64,000 nt of DNA, taken from assembly GCF_000158955.1 (NCBI RefSeq), contig NZ_GG657757.1, positions 1,239,577 through 1,303,576 on the forward strand. Direction: 5' to 3'. Positions 45,424-54,485 of the stretch are shown one piece after another. Origin of the DNA: Streptomyces viridochromogenes DSM 40736 (GTDB lineage: Bacteria > Actinomycetota > Actinomycetes > Streptomycetales > Streptomycetaceae). Position 1 is the first letter of the stretch. Each line of letters opens with the position of its first letter. A program made the position numbers and the translations under genes. The notes under the pieces were generated by a model, which saw nothing but the letters and a program-made list of their open reading frames with translations, searched no databases and was not told the DNA's origin.

Positions 45424-46059
45424 ATGACCCGACCGTCCGCCCGTTACGTGCTGCCCGAGTTCACCGAACGGACGGGGTCCGGGCAACGGACGATGGATCC
45501 GTACTCGAAGCTCCTGGAGGAGCGGATCGTCTTCCTCGGGACGCCCGTGGACGAGACCTCGGCGAACGACGTGATGGCCCAGTTCATGTACCTGGAACAC
45601 CATGCGCCCGACCGCGACATCTCGCTCTACATCAACTCCCCCGGCGGCACGTTCCACGCGATGACGGCCCTCTACGACACGATGCAGTACATCAACTGCG
45701 ACGTGGAGACGGTCTGCCTGGGCCAGGCCGGGGCGGCCGCCTCGATGCTGCTGGCGGCGGGGACGCCCGGCAAGCGATCCGTACTGCCGGACGCGCGCCT
45801 GGTGATCCATCAGCCCGCGCTGCCCGAGCCGGTCCACGGACAGGCCAGCGATCTGGCGATCCAGGCCGACGAGCTGATGCGCATCCGGACGCGCATGGAA
45901 GAGATGCTCGCGCGGCACACGGGCCGCACCCGGGAGCAGGTGAGCGCCGACATCGAGCGCGACAAGATCCTCACCGCCCAGGAGGCGGTGGAGTACGGCC
46001 TGGTGGACCGGATCGTCCCGAACCGCAAGGCCACCCTGGCCCCGCCGACCGGAGAGTGA
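45424..46059 (+). CDS. clpP: ClpP-family protease subunit with displaced catalytic serine
   Basis: A 211-residue ClpP paralogue. Family features include [19 protein letters not shown] (about 36-54), YINSPGG near 74 and the His loop [11 protein letters not shown] near 126. The nucleophile strand reads [14 protein letters not shown] near 101-114, whereas ClpP has GQAASxxxxLLAAG: the usual Ser position is Ala and a Ser occurs three residues later. This may be an inactive or regulatory subunit of a mixed ClpP ring. It precedes a small gene by eight bases. Streptomyces has several clpP genes, so this one need not be essential. Confidence 0.9.
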   Translation: MTRPSARYVLPEFTERTGSGQRTMDPYSKLLEERIVFLGTPVDETSANDVMAQFMYLEHHAPDRDISLYINSPGGTFHAMTALYDTMQYINCDVETVCLGQAGAAASMLLAAGTPGKRSVLPDARLVIHQPALPEPVHGQASDLAIQADELMRIRTRMEEMLARHTGRTREQVSADIERDKILTAQEAVEYGLVDRIVPNRKATLAPPTGE

Positions 46060-46066
46060 GCCTCCG

Positions 46067-46375
46067 GTGCTTCCTCCCGAACTGCCGCCGCTGCCCGCCC
46101 TGACCCGCGCCGAGGCGGAGTTGATCGACCGGTACCTCGAGGTCGTCGACCTGCTCGGCCGGATCAATCCGGCCCTGGACGGCGACACCTACCGTGGACT
46201 GCGCGCCGCCCAGGCCCTGGTCGGCAAGGCGACCGCGCTACGTGACGCACTCACCCTGATGCACCAACGAGGCGAGACGGAACTGCACTCCGCCACACTC
46301 GCCAGAGCCCTGCGGGTGCTCGACGGCGAGCGGCGCACGGCGCGCGTCACCCTGCCCCCGGAGTCCGTCAGTTGA
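46067..46375 (+). CDS. Small helical protein co-transcribed with clpP
   Basis: A 102-residue protein, starting at a GTG eight bases after clpP. It is predicted mainly helical (LTRAEAELIDRYLEVVDLLGR; LRAAQALVGKATALRDALTL; LHSATLARALRVLDGERR), with no Cys, signal or membrane segment. I know no family for it. The tight spacing suggests that it is made together with the ClpP paralogue, possibly as a partner or adaptor (inference). Confidence 0.68.
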   Translation: MLPPELPPLPALTRAEAELIDRYLEVVDLLGRINPALDGDTYRGLRAAQALVGKATALRDALTLMHQRGETELHSATLARALRVLDGERRTARVTLPPESVS

Positions 46376-46387
46376 CGCGGACTCATC

Positions 46388-46425
46388 GGCCCGGACGCTC
46401 GCTTCGACGACAAGGCGTCCGGGCC
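46388..46425 (+). terminator. Hairpin after the clpP operon
   Basis: GGCCCGGACGC (46388-46398) pairs perfectly with GCGTCCGGGCC (46415-46425) across a 16-base loop. No T run follows. It lies 13 bases after the small gene and probably ends the clpP transcript. Confidence 0.65.
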
Positions 46426-46611
46426 CGAGTCGAAACGGCCCGAAAGACGTACCCCTGTTCGGAGTAGACGGGGATCGTATTTTCGGGCCCTCGCAGTTGC
46501 GCAACACGCCTGACCGAGGGGCGGAATAAGGCATTCCATCCCAGGTCCGGCGGCCTGTGCGCCTGTGGACGGCGACTCGAACGCAGGGGTGTCCACCCGA
46601 ACGGATGAGTG

Positions 46612-46649
46612 GTGAGTAACAACACAAATCCCAGGTTCCGTTGGGATTT
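46612..46649. promoter_or_regulatory. Possible Crp-like site and palindrome upstream of the riboswitch
   Basis: GTGAGTAACAACACA (46612-46626) fits GTGA-N6-TCAC, the Crp pattern, at all but one core position. AAATCCCA (46626-46633) and TGGGATTT (46642-46649) form a perfect inverted repeat beside it. They lie where the promoter of the NlpC/P60 transcript should be. Candidate only. Confidence 0.35.
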
Positions 46650-46732
46650 CCGGACATCCATGCGCCAAGATCCCTGACTGACGACAAGCCCCCGCCACAG
46701 CGGCGGGGCGGTCCGGGCGGACGCCGAGTCCT

Positions 46733-46911
46733 GCCGCCGCCCGGATGACCGGTCGACAGAAGTGCATCGGCAGGAGTGGAGGACCCAAGCACGACGGGTC
46801 GCCGGGACGGTCACGCCATGACCGGGCCCGAGCAGCCCTTGGGGTGAAGCCGCGTCAGCGGCCGGGCAACTTCGCCAGCCCGAATCCGACAGGTCATCCT
46901 TCACAGGCGGC
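46733..46911 (+). promoter_or_regulatory. Cyclic di-AMP (ydaO/yuaA) riboswitch
   Basis: The leader of the NlpC/P60 gene carries the ydaO/yuaA aptamer. GCCGCC (46733-46738) pairs with GGCGGC (46906-46911), and GGATGACC (46743-46750) with GGTCATCC (46892-46899), closing the two outer stems. Conserved interior segments such as CAGGAGTGGAGGACC, CCTTGGGGTGAAGCCGC and GCCCGAATCCGACAGG are in order. The gene ATG is 16 bases after the last stem, with GAAGGG between, so control of ribosome access is possible. Ligand is c-di-AMP by family knowledge. A strong CCCCCGCC/CGGCGGGG hairpin precedes the aptamer. Confidence 0.9.
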
Positions 46912-46927
46912 TGACGAAGGGTTGCGC

Positions 46928-47401
46928 ATGACTGCGCTCAATCGTGTCCCGTCGCTCATGGTCCGGGCCGGTACGGCCTCGGCCCTCACCATCGCCGCCG
47001 TGGGCGGCTCGATCGTGGCCCCCGGCTTCTCCTCCGAAGCAGCGGCGGCCACGCCGGCGACGAAGGCGCTCCAGATAGCGGCCTCGAAGAAGGGTTCGCC
47101 CTACAAGTACGGAGCCACCGGGCCGCACCGGTTCGACTGCTCAGGTCTGACGCTGTACTCGTTCAAGAAGGCGGGCAAGAAGCTCCCCCGCACGGCCGCC
47201 CAGCAGTACAACAGGACGCGCCACATCTCCGCCAAGAGCCGCAAGGCGGGAGACCTGGTGTTCTTCCACTCGGGCAGCAACGTGTACCACGTCGGTATCT
47301 ACGCGGGTAAGAACAAGCTCTGGCACGCCCCGAAGAGCGGGGACGTCGTGCGACTGCAGAAGCTCTGGACCAAGAGCGTCTGGTACGGGCGCGTGAAGTG
47401 A
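46928..47401 (+). CDS. NlpC/P60-family cell-wall hydrolase
   Basis: A 157-residue secreted peptidoglycan endopeptidase. A signal peptide (about 1-40; hydrophobic run TASALTIAAVGG to SSEAAAA) precedes a compact NlpC/P60 domain. The catalytic Cys is in FDCSGLTLYSF near 62 and His in YHVGIYAGKNKLWHAP near 111. The start is the ATG 16 bases after the riboswitch. c-di-AMP control of wall hydrolases is known in actinobacteria: high c-di-AMP lowers expression. There is no separate binding domain, so it may act near its site of export. Confidence 0.93.
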   Translation: MTALNRVPSLMVRAGTASALTIAAVGGSIVAPGFSSEAAAATPATKALQIAASKKGSPYKYGATGPHRFDCSGLTLYSFKKAGKKLPRTAAQQYNRTRHISAKSRKAGDLVFFHSGSNVYHVGIYAGKNKLWHAPKSGDVVRLQKLWTKSVWYGRVK

Positions 47402-47482
47402 TCCGCCCGGCGTGCGGCGGCGTCCTGACGCGCCGCCGCACGCCGGAGCGTGACACGGGCTGAAGTGGTTACCCGTGACTCC

Positions 47483-48124
47483 ATGGCCGAGCACCGTCCC
47501 TGCACCGCACGCGGCGAGACGCCGTTGCAGCGCGCCGACCGGAACTTCGTCGAGCTGCTCCAGGAACTCCGGGTCACCCAGACGGGCGTACAGATCCTCT
47601 TCGCCTTCCTGCTGTCGCTGGCCTTCACCTCGCGTTTCGGGTCCCTCGACTCCTTCCAGCGCGTCGTCTACGTCGTCACGCTGCTGCTGGCGGTCCTGGC
47701 CGCGGCGCTGTTCACCGCGCCGGCCGCGCTGCACCGCTCGCTCTTCCAGCAGGGCGCCAAGCCGCGCATCGTGCAGGTCTCCTCACGCCTGGCCACCACC
47801 GGGCTTATCGTTCTGGTGTTCGCTTTCAGTGGGTCCGTACTGCTGGTGGTGGATGTGACGACCCTCCGGGCCGGCGGGATCGCGGCGGGCGCGGCGACCT
47901 TCCTGGTCTGCACCGGCCTGTGGGGGCTGCTCCCCCGGCTGGTGCGGCGGGCGGGGCAGCGCGACAGGGCGGACGGCGCCTCCGAGGAACCGGACACCCC
48001 CGTCGAGCGACCGGCGCCCCAGGGCACGGTCCAGATCCCCGCACCGCTGCGCGGCACCATCAGGCCGCCGTCAGCGGTTCGAGGGGGAGCAGCTCACCGG
48101 GAGGCGTCAGCGCGGCGCCGATGA
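47483..48124 (+). CDS. DUF6328 family membrane protein
   Basis: A 213-residue membrane protein with four hydrophobic segments between about 40 and 160. The N-terminal ETPLQRADRNFVELLQELRV followed by TQTGVQILFAFLLSLAFTS is the signature of the family I recognise as DUF6328. The C-terminal tail is Pro/Arg-rich and cytoplasmic. The ATG of MAEHRPC is chosen; a GTG 33 bases upstream is the alternative, and neither has a strong ribosome site. Convergent with the anti-sigma-like gene, the stops almost touching. Function unknown. Confidence 0.8.
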   Translation: MAEHRPCTARGETPLQRADRNFVELLQELRVTQTGVQILFAFLLSLAFTSRFGSLDSFQRVVYVVTLLLAVLAAALFTAPAALHRSLFQQGAKPRIVQVSSRLATTGLIVLVFAFSGSVLLVVDVTTLRAGGIAAGAATFLVCTGLWGLLPRLVRRAGQRDRADGASEEPDTPVERPAPQGTVQIPAPLRGTIRPPSAVRGGAAHREASARRR

Positions 48125-48125
48125 C

Positions 48126-48569
48126 TCACGGTCCCGTGACGGGCTGAGCGGGGACGGCCCAGGGGAGTTCGATGAGGATGGTCTTGCCGCCCTCACGGGT
48201 CGGGCGGATCCTGAGCTTGCCGCCGCATTCCGCGGTCAGCCAGCGGATGATGACCAGCCCGCGCCCGTTGTCCTGCTGGACGGCGGCGGGCAACCGTCTG
48301 GGGAGCCGGGGGTGGCTGTCCGTGACGCCGATGCTCAGTCGTTCGTCCCGGTCGAGTACGACGTCCACCGTGAAGGTGGGCGACTGGCCGAAGGTGTGCT
48401 GGACGGCGTTGGTGGCGAGTTCGGAGACGATGAGCCTGACGGTGTCGGACACTTCCGTGTCCGCCGGCAGGCCCCACTCCGTGAGCGTGCCCACCACGTA
48501 GGCGCGTGCCGCGGAGACCGAGGCCGGATCGCTCGGCAGAGTGACGGATGCTTCCAGATGGTCTGCCAT
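48126..48569 (-). CDS. RsbW-like ATP-binding anti-sigma protein (AbaA/WhiJ-system ATPase)
   Basis: A 147-residue HATPase_c protein of the serine-kinase anti-sigma type. ATP-site features: RLIVSELATNAVQHTFG near 46-62, GVTDSHPRLP near 81-90, and NGRGLVIIRWL near 101-111. In Streptomyces these occur in large numbers beside WhiJ-like regulators and DUF397 proteins, as here. It is divergent from the WhiJ-like gene with 212 bases between. It probably regulates that system by protein contact rather than a classical sigma factor (family inference). Confidence 0.88.
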   Translation of the reverse strand: MADHLEASVTLPSDPASVSAARAYVVGTLTEWGLPADTEVSDTVRLIVSELATNAVQHTFGQSPTFTVDVVLDRDERLSIGVTDSHPRLPRRLPAAVQQDNGRGLVIIRWLTAECGGKLRIRPTREGGKTILIELPWAVPAQPVTGP

Positions 48570-48781
48570 GGCGACGTCGTCCCTTTCCCACGGGACCGCA
48601 GTCCGACACGGAGCGGATGGTTCGAGTACGGTCCCGGACTGGTGCTTCGTCGTCAGACTGCCACCAGAACACCCGCGAGGGGCGGCGATCCACCAAGAGA
48701 TGCATATATCTGTCGCTCAAAGCGGTGAACTCTGCGACGCGAGACCGTATTTGGGTGGCTCGTAAGGAGTAAGGAGAACCC

Positions 48782-49642
48782 ATGCAGCACGGTCCCGCGG
48801 TGCGCCGCCGGAAACTGGGCGCCGAACTCCGCGCACTGCGCACCTCGGCGGGGCTCACCAGTGGACAGGCGGCCCGCCTGGTGGGCTGGCACCAGTCGAA
48901 GGTCAGCCGGATCGAGACGGGCACGAGCGGGGTGAAACCGGCCGATGTGCGGTTACTGCTCGACGCCTATGGTGTGGCGGACTCCCAACTGCGCGAGCTG
49001 CTCATGGTGTTGGCGGGGGCCGACGACAGCGGGGGCCGGCATCACTGGTGGCACGCCTACCGCGGTGTCCTGCCGCCGACCTACCGGGACTTCATCAGCC
49101 TGGAGTCCCAGGCCGGCACGATGCGCACGCTGGAGACCACGGTCGTCCCGGGGCTGCTGCAGACCCCCGAGTACGCGCGTGCCGTGACGAGGGCCGCGGT
49201 GGAGGGCCTGTCGGAGGAGCGGCTGGACACACTGGTCGAGGTGCGGCTGGCCCGGCAGGACGTGCTGCGGGCGGATCCGCCGCTGGAGCTGAGCGCCGTC
49301 CTGGACGAGGCGGTGCTGCGGCGGGAGGTGGGCGGGCCCGGGGTCATGGCGCGGCAGCTGGAACGACTGGTCGAGGCGGCGCGGTTGCCTCAAGTGCGGT
49401 TGCAGGTGTTGCCGTTCACCGCCGGGGCGCACATCGGCGTCACCGGCCCTTTCGTTATTTTCTCATTTTCGAGCACCGCCGATCTGGATGTGGTTGTTCT
49501 CGACCACTTGACGAGTAGCCTCTACCTCGAACGGAAAGAAGACCTCCGGGTCTACTCGGAGGCCTTCAACACCCTTCAGATCCACGCCCTTTCACCCGAG
49601 GACTCGTTGGATTTCATCGCCGGGACAGCCGCCGGCGCCTAA
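48782..49642 (+). CDS. WhiJ-like helix-turn-helix regulator (DUF5753) with a TTA codon
   Basis: A 286-residue regulator: XRE helix-turn-helix (about 8-65; LRTSAGLTSGQAARLVGWHQSK, split) and a DUF5753 domain (about 100-280; TTVVPGLLQTPEYARAV). WhiJ-type proteins control development and antibiotics with a DUF397 partner. A TTA leucine codon occurs at 48953-48955 (residue 58, in DVRLLL), making translation depend on the bldA tRNA. The ribosome site is doubled, TAAGGAG-TAAGGAG (48763-48776), five bases before the ATG. The DUF397 gene follows by nine bases. Confidence 0.93.
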   Translation: MQHGPAVRRRKLGAELRALRTSAGLTSGQAARLVGWHQSKVSRIETGTSGVKPADVRLLLDAYGVADSQLRELLMVLAGADDSGGRHHWWHAYRGVLPPTYRDFISLESQAGTMRTLETTVVPGLLQTPEYARAVTRAAVEGLSEERLDTLVEVRLARQDVLRADPPLELSAVLDEAVLRREVGGPGVMARQLERLVEAARLPQVRLQVLPFTAGAHIGVTGPFVIFSFSSTADLDVVVLDHLTSSLYLERKEDLRVYSEAFNTLQIHALSPEDSLDFIAGTAAGA

Positions 49643-49651
49643 GGAGGCACC

Positions 49652-49882
49652 ATGCGTGCACTGCCTCGTCATGTCCCCTCAAGCCTCGAACTGCACGGTG
49701 TGCGGTGGTTGCGCAGCAGCTACAGCACCGGCGCGAACAACTGCGTCGAGACCGCGCGTCCGGTCACCCCCGACCGGTCCGGGCTGCTCGCCGTGCGCGA
49801 CTCCAAGGACCCCGCCGGGCCCGCGCTGCTCTTCTCCCCGGAGAGCTGGGCGGAGTTCACGGCCGCGGTCGAGCGCATCTGA
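49652..49882 (+). CDS. DUF397 domain protein, WhiJ-system partner
   Basis: A 76-residue protein of the DUF397 family: WLRSSYSTGANNCVETA at about 19-35 and VRDSKDPAGPALLFSPESW at about 48-66 are its two signatures. These small proteins pair with WhiJ-like regulators, often as antagonists that lift repression (family knowledge, as for BldB-related partners). It follows the regulator in an operon with AGGAGG upstream of the ATG. No signal or membrane segment. Confidence 0.92.
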   Translation: MRALPRHVPSSLELHGVRWLRSSYSTGANNCVETARPVTPDRSGLLAVRDSKDPAGPALLFSPESWAEFTAAVERI

Positions 49883-49947
49883 ACCCGCTTCTCCAACCGT
49901 TCCTGATCAGTCCGTCATCGTCCGGTACCCGGCCGTGTCACGCCGAC

Positions 49948-51075
49948 TCATGGTCGCGTCCCGTCGATCAGCCGTACAGCGCGTTCGATCTGTTCCGCGG
50001 TCAGGTCCGCGCGGGCGGTCAGCCTGAGCCGTGAGATGCCGTCGGGCACGGAAGGAGGACGGAAGCAGCCCACGGCCAGGCCCGCCGCGCGGCACTCGGC
50101 CGCCCAGCGCACGGCGTCCTCGGCGGAGGGCGCCCGCACCGAGACCACCGCGGCGTCCGGACGTACCGCTTCCAGACCCGCGGCGGTCAGGCGTGCGTGC
50201 AGCTCGCCGGCCACCGCGCGGGCCCGCGCCGCCCGTTCCGGCTCGCGGACCAGCAGCCGCAGGGCCGCCAGGGCCGCTCCCGCCGCGGCGGGGGCGAGTC
50301 CGGTGTCGAAGATGAACGTCCGTGCCGCGTTGACCAGGTGCTCGACGACCCGGGTGGGACCGAGGACCGCTCCGCCCTGGCTGCCGAGCGACTTGGACAG
50401 TGTGACCGTCGCGACCACGTCGTCGGCGCCCGCGAGCCCCGCCGCGTACGGGGCGCCGCGGCCGCCGTCGCCGAGCACGCCCAGGCCGTGGGCGTCGTCC
50501 ACCACCAGCCCGGCGCCGTGCTCCCGGCACGCCGCGGCGAGCGCGGCCAGCGGGGCGGCGTCGCCGTCCACCGAGAAGACCGTGTCGGACACGGTGATCG
50601 CCGTGCCCTCGTGCGTCTGGAGCGCCTTGCGGACGGCGTCCGGTTCGGCGTGCGCCACGACCTGGGTGGCGCCGCGGGCCAGCCGGCAGCCGTCGATCAG
50701 CGAGGCGTGGTTGCCCGCGTCGGAGACGATCAGGGAGCCGTGCGGGGCCAGCGCGGTGACCGCGGCGAGGTTGGCCGCGTAGCCGGAGGAGAAGACGAGG
50801 GCCGCCTCGAAACCGCAGAAATCGGCCAGCTCCCGTTCCAGTTCGGCATGCAGTTCGGTGCTGCCGGTCACGAGCCGGGAGCCCGTCGAGCCGCCGCCCC
50901 ACACCCGCGCGGCGCGAGCCGCCCCCTCGGTGACCTCGGGATGGCGGGCCAGACCCAGGTAGTCGTTGCTCGCCAGGTCGAGGAGCGGTGAAGCGGCCGG
51001 ACGGGGGCGCAGAGTCCGTACGAGTCCCGCGCGGCCGCGCGCTCGCGCCTGCTCGTCGATCCAGCCGAACGCCAT
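49948..51075 (-). CDS. bioF: 8-amino-7-oxononanoate synthase
   Basis: A 375-residue PLP enzyme joining pimeloyl thioester and alanine in the first step of biotin ring assembly. [12 protein letters not shown] at about 37-48, [11 protein letters not shown] near 62-72, [11 protein letters not shown] near 191 and the PLP lysine in [13 protein letters not shown] near 228 are present. It is divergent from bioBAD, with 150 bases between the two starts. Its start ATG has GGAGGACCACCC upstream. Full-length and normal. Confidence 0.94.
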   Translation of the reverse strand: MAFGWIDEQARARGRAGLVRTLRPRPAASPLLDLASNDYLGLARHPEVTEGAARAARVWGGGSTGSRLVTGSTELHAELERELADFCGFEAALVFSSGYAANLAAVTALAPHGSLIVSDAGNHASLIDGCRLARGATQVVAHAEPDAVRKALQTHEGTAITVSDTVFSVDGDAAPLAALAAACREHGAGLVVDDAHGLGVLGDGGRGAPYAAGLAGADDVVATVTLSKSLGSQGGAVLGPTRVVEHLVNAARTFIFDTGLAPAAAGAALAALRLLVREPERAARARAVAGELHARLTAAGLEAVRPDAAVVSVRAPSAEDAVRWAAECRAAGLAVGCFRPPSVPDGISRLRLTARADLTAEQIERAVRLIDGTRP

Positions 51076-51139
51076 GGGTGGTCCTCCGCGGAATTTGTAG
51101 GCAGTGCACAGACACTAGCGGGACCACCAGCAGGTCAGT

Positions 51140-51157
51140 GTGTGGCAATACCCACAC
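51140..51157. promoter_or_regulatory. Inverted repeat GTGTGG-N6-CCACAC between bioF and bioB
   Basis: Perfect six-base arms around CAATAC, lying in the shared control region of the divergent biotin genes and 69 bases before bioB. It does not match a BirA or BioQ consensus that I know. A regulator site is plausible by position. Confidence 0.45.
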
Positions 51158-51225
51158 CTCGAAGCGACTCTGTTGTGCGAACTCTCCTTGGCCAGGGACG
51201 GCTCCGTAGGACAGGATCGACTTTC

Positions 51226-52401
51226 ATGGACCTGCTGAACACGCTGGTGGACAAGGGGCTTCGGCGCGAGCTGCCGACCCGCGAAGAGGCACTCGCCGTC
51301 CTCTCGACGTCCGACGACGACCTGCTCGATGTGGTGGCCGCGGCCGGGAAGGTGCGTCGGCACTGGTTCGGCCGACGGGTGAAACTCAACTATCTCGTCA
51401 ACCTGAAGTCGGGGCTGTGCCCCGAGGACTGCTCCTACTGTTCCCAGCGTCTGGGCTCCGAGGCCGGGATCCTGAAGTACACCTGGCTCAAACCCGACCA
51501 GGCCTCCGACGCCGCGGCGGCCGGAGTGGCCGGAGGCGCCAAGCGGGTGTGCCTGGTGGCCAGCGGGCGCGGCCCGACCGACCGGGACGTGGACCGGGTC
51601 TCCGACACGATCAAGGCGATCAAGGAGAACAACGAGGGCGTCGAGGTGTGCGCCTGCCTCGGACTGCTCTCCGACGGGCAGGCCGAGCGGCTGCGCGAGG
51701 CGGGCGCCGACGCCTACAACCACAACCTCAACACGTCCGAGGCGACGTACGGGGACATCACGACCACCCACACCTACGCCGACCGCGTCGACACGGTCGA
51801 GAAGGCCCATGCGGCGGGCCTTTCCGCCTGTTCCGGGCTGATCGCGGGCATGGGCGAGTCGGACGAGGACCTGGTGGACGTCGTCTTCTCGCTGCGTGAG
51901 CTGGACCCGGACTCCGTGCCGGTCAACTTCCTGATCCCGTTCGAGGGCACCCCGCTCGCCAAGGAATGGAACCTCACCCCGCAGCGGTGCCTCAGGATCC
52001 TGGCGATGACGCGGTTCGTCTGCCCGGACGTCGAGGTGCGGATCGCGGGCGGGCGCGAGGTCCATCTGCGCACCCTGCAGCCGCTCGCCCTGCACCTGGC
52101 CAACTCGATCTTCCTCGGCGACTACCTCACCAGTGAGGGCCAGGCCGGCAAGGCCGACCTGGAGATGATCGCGGACGCCGGGTTCGAGGTGGAGGGCACC
52201 GACCAGGTGACGCTGCCCGACCACCGCGCCGCCGGCGGATGCCACGACGGAGGCGGTGCCTGCGGTTCCGAGGGCGGCGGCGTCTGCGGCTCCGGGGCCG
52301 CGCCGGAGGCTTCCGAGCCCCGTACGGCCGCCGACGCCCGGACCGACCTGGTCGCCGTGCGCCGCCGGGGCGCCGGGACGGACCTCGCGCCCAATGCCTG
52401 A
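51226..52401 (+). CDS. bioB: Biotin synthase, with Cys/His/Gly-rich C-terminal extension
   Basis: A 391-residue radical-SAM enzyme inserting sulfur into dethiobiotin. The cluster motif is CPEDCSYC at about 66-73 (C-x3-C-x2-C), with [13 protein letters not shown] near 165 and [13 protein letters not shown] near 275. Typical BioB ends near 340; this one continues with a Gly-rich extension carrying several Cys and a His ([16 protein letters not shown]) and then a linker to residue 391. Its role is unknown. The stop overlaps the bioA start. Confidence 0.95.
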   Translation: MDLLNTLVDKGLRRELPTREEALAVLSTSDDDLLDVVAAAGKVRRHWFGRRVKLNYLVNLKSGLCPEDCSYCSQRLGSEAGILKYTWLKPDQASDAAAAGVAGGAKRVCLVASGRGPTDRDVDRVSDTIKAIKENNEGVEVCACLGLLSDGQAERLREAGADAYNHNLNTSEATYGDITTTHTYADRVDTVEKAHAAGLSACSGLIAGMGESDEDLVDVVFSLRELDPDSVPVNFLIPFEGTPLAKEWNLTPQRCLRILAMTRFVCPDVEVRIAGGREVHLRTLQPLALHLANSIFLGDYLTSEGQAGKADLEMIADAGFEVEGTDQVTLPDHRAAGGCHDGGGACGSEGGGVCGSGAAPEASEPRTAADARTDLVAVRRRGAGTDLAPNA

Positions 52402-53674
52402 GCTGTCGGTGCCCGCCCTGCTGGAGCTCGACCGACGGCATGTGTGGCATCCGTACGGTCCGATGCCCGGCCGGCAGGAACCGCTGGTCGTGGAGTCGGC
52501 GAGCGGAGTGCGGCTGAAGCTCGCCGACGGCTCGGGCGAACTGGTCGACGGCATGTCGTCCTGGTGGTCGGCGATCCACGGCTACAACCACCCGGTGCTG
52601 AACGAGGCCGCCCGCGGGCAGTTGGGGCGGATGAGCCATGTGATGTTCGGCGGGCTCACCCACGAGCCCGCCGTACGGCTGGCGAAACTCCTTGTCGACA
52701 TGTCGCCCGAGGGTCTCGAGCACGTGTTCCTCGCCGACTCCGGGTCGGTATCGGTCGAGGTCGCGGTCAAGATGTGCCTGCAGTACTGGCGTTCGCTGGG
52801 CCGCCCCGGCAAGCGACGGCTGCTGACCTGGCGCGGCGGCTACCACGGCGACACCTGGCAGCCGATGTCGGTGTGCGATCCCGAGGGCGGGATGCACGAG
52901 CTGTGGACCGGGGTGCTCCAGCGTCAGGTGTTCGCCGACCCGCCGCCGGCCGAGTACGACGAGGCGTACGCCGAGCACCTGCGCACGACGGTCGCGCGGC
53001 ACGCCGACGAGCTGGCCGCGGTGATCGTCGAGCCGGTGGTGCAGGGCGCGGGCGGGATGCGGTTCCACTCCCCCGCGTATCTGCGCGTGCTGCGCGAGGC
53101 GTGCGACGCCCACGACGTGCTGCTGGTGTTCGACGAGATCGCGACCGGCTTCGGCCGTACGGGCGCGCTGTTCGCGGCGGAGCACGCCGCCGTGACACCG
53201 GACGTGATGTGCGTCGGCAAGGCACTGACCGGCGGCTACCTGACGATGGCGGCGACGCTGTGCACCGCTCGGGTGGCCGACGGCATCTCGCGCGGCGAGG
53301 TCCCGGTGCTCGCGCACGGGCCGACCTTCATGGGCAACCCGCTGGCGGCGGCGGTGGCGTGCGCCTCCATCGAGTTGCTGCTCGGCCAGGACTGGCTCGC
53401 GGAGGTCAAGCGGATCGAGGCGGGACTGCGGGACGGGCTCGCGGCGGCCGCGGAGCTCCCGGGCGTCACGGACGTGCGGGTGCTCGGCGCCGTCGGGGTC
53501 GTGCAGCTGGACCACGCCGTGGACATGAGGGCGGCCACGCAGGCGGCCGTACGCGAGGGCGTGTGGCTGCGGCCGTTCCGCGATCTGATCTACACCATGC
53601 CGCCGTACGTGACGGGCGACGCGGACGTGGCGCGGATCGCGCGTGCGGTGTGCGCGGCGGCACGGGAGGGATGA
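52394..53674 (+). CDS. bioA: Adenosylmethionine-8-amino-7-oxononanoate aminotransferase
   Basis: A 426-residue PLP aminotransferase that uses SAM as amino donor to make 7,8-diaminopelargonate. [11 protein letters not shown] at about 16-26, [13 protein letters not shown] near 55, [15 protein letters not shown] near 144 and the PLP lysine in [12 protein letters not shown] near 276 are all present. The start overlaps bioB by eight bases and the gene is followed by bioD after a single base, confirming an operon. Confidence 0.95.
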   Translation: MPELSVPALLELDRRHVWHPYGPMPGRQEPLVVESASGVRLKLADGSGELVDGMSSWWSAIHGYNHPVLNEAARGQLGRMSHVMFGGLTHEPAVRLAKLLVDMSPEGLEHVFLADSGSVSVEVAVKMCLQYWRSLGRPGKRRLLTWRGGYHGDTWQPMSVCDPEGGMHELWTGVLQRQVFADPPPAEYDEAYAEHLRTTVARHADELAAVIVEPVVQGAGGMRFHSPAYLRVLREACDAHDVLLVFDEIATGFGRTGALFAAEHAAVTPDVMCVGKALTGGYLTMAATLCTARVADGISRGEVPVLAHGPTFMGNPLAAAVACASIELLLGQDWLAEVKRIEAGLRDGLAAAAELPGVTDVRVLGAVGVVQLDHAVDMRAATQAAVREGVWLRPFRDLIYTMPPYVTGDADVARIARAVCAAAREG

Positions 53675-53675
53675 C

Positions 53676-54401
53676 ATGCCGGTACTGGTGATCACGGGCA
53701 CGGGCACGGAGGTCGGCAAGACGGTCGTGACCGCCGCCGTCGCGGCGACGGCGCGGGCGGCCGGCCGTTCGGTGGCCGTGCTGAAGGCCGCGCAGACGGG
53801 TGTACGGCCGGACGAGCCGGGGGACGCCGCCGAGGTCGCGCGGCTCGCGGGCGCCGTCACGACGGCCGAACTCGCGCGTTATCCGGAGCCGTTGGCGCCG
53901 GCCACGGCGGCCCGCCGGGCCGGTCGCGCCCCGGTGCATCCGCACGCGGTCGCGGAGGCCGCCGCCAAACTGGCCACCGAGCACGACCTGGTGCTGGTCG
54001 AGGGCGCGGGCGGACTGCTCGTACGGTTCGACGCGGGCGGCGGCACCCTGGCCGACGCGGCCGGGCTGCTGTCGGCCCCGGTGCTGGTGGTGACACCGGC
54101 GGGGCTCGGCACCCTGAACTCGACGGAGCTGACGGCGCGTGAACTGCGTTCCCGGCGACTGGACCTCGCGGGCGTGGTGATCGGGAGCTGGCCCGCCGCG
54201 CCGGACCTCGCCGCGCGCTGCAATCTCGCGGACCTGCCGGACGTGGCCGGAGCGCCGCTGCTGGGCGCCGTTCCCGCCGGGTCGGGGGGTCTCGACCCGG
54301 CCGCCTTCCGGACGGCGGCACCGCACTGGCTGGCGCCGCGTCTGGACGGAACGTGGGACGCGGCGGCGTTCCAGGTGCGGGAGGCGCCGCGGGTGTCCTG
54401 A
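53676..54401 (+). CDS. bioD: Dethiobiotin synthetase
   Basis: A 241-residue ATP enzyme closing the ureido ring of dethiobiotin. The P-loop [16 protein letters not shown] lies at about 6-21, with KAAQTG near 38 and [10 protein letters not shown] near 109. It starts one base after the bioA stop. Only bioC/bioH-type functions for pimelate are missing from this cluster. No unusual feature. Confidence 0.95.
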   Translation: MPVLVITGTGTEVGKTVVTAAVAATARAAGRSVAVLKAAQTGVRPDEPGDAAEVARLAGAVTTAELARYPEPLAPATAARRAGRAPVHPHAVAEAAAKLATEHDLVLVEGAGGLLVRFDAGGGTLADAAGLLSAPVLVVTPAGLGTLNSTELTARELRSRRLDLAGVVIGSWPAAPDLAARCNLADLPDVAGAPLLGAVPAGSGGLDPAAFRTAAPHWLAPRLDGTWDAAAFQVREAPRVS

Positions 54402-54485
54402 GAGTCCCGGCAGGCGCGCGGTGGAACCGGCGCGGGTGTGGTCGCGTGTTGAACCACGTAAGTGATCACATCCGAAGGGACCACT

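Noticed and set aside
46189..46904. Open frames overlapping the riboswitch region on the minus strand
   Set aside because: They run through the structured leader and have no family sequence or ribosome site.
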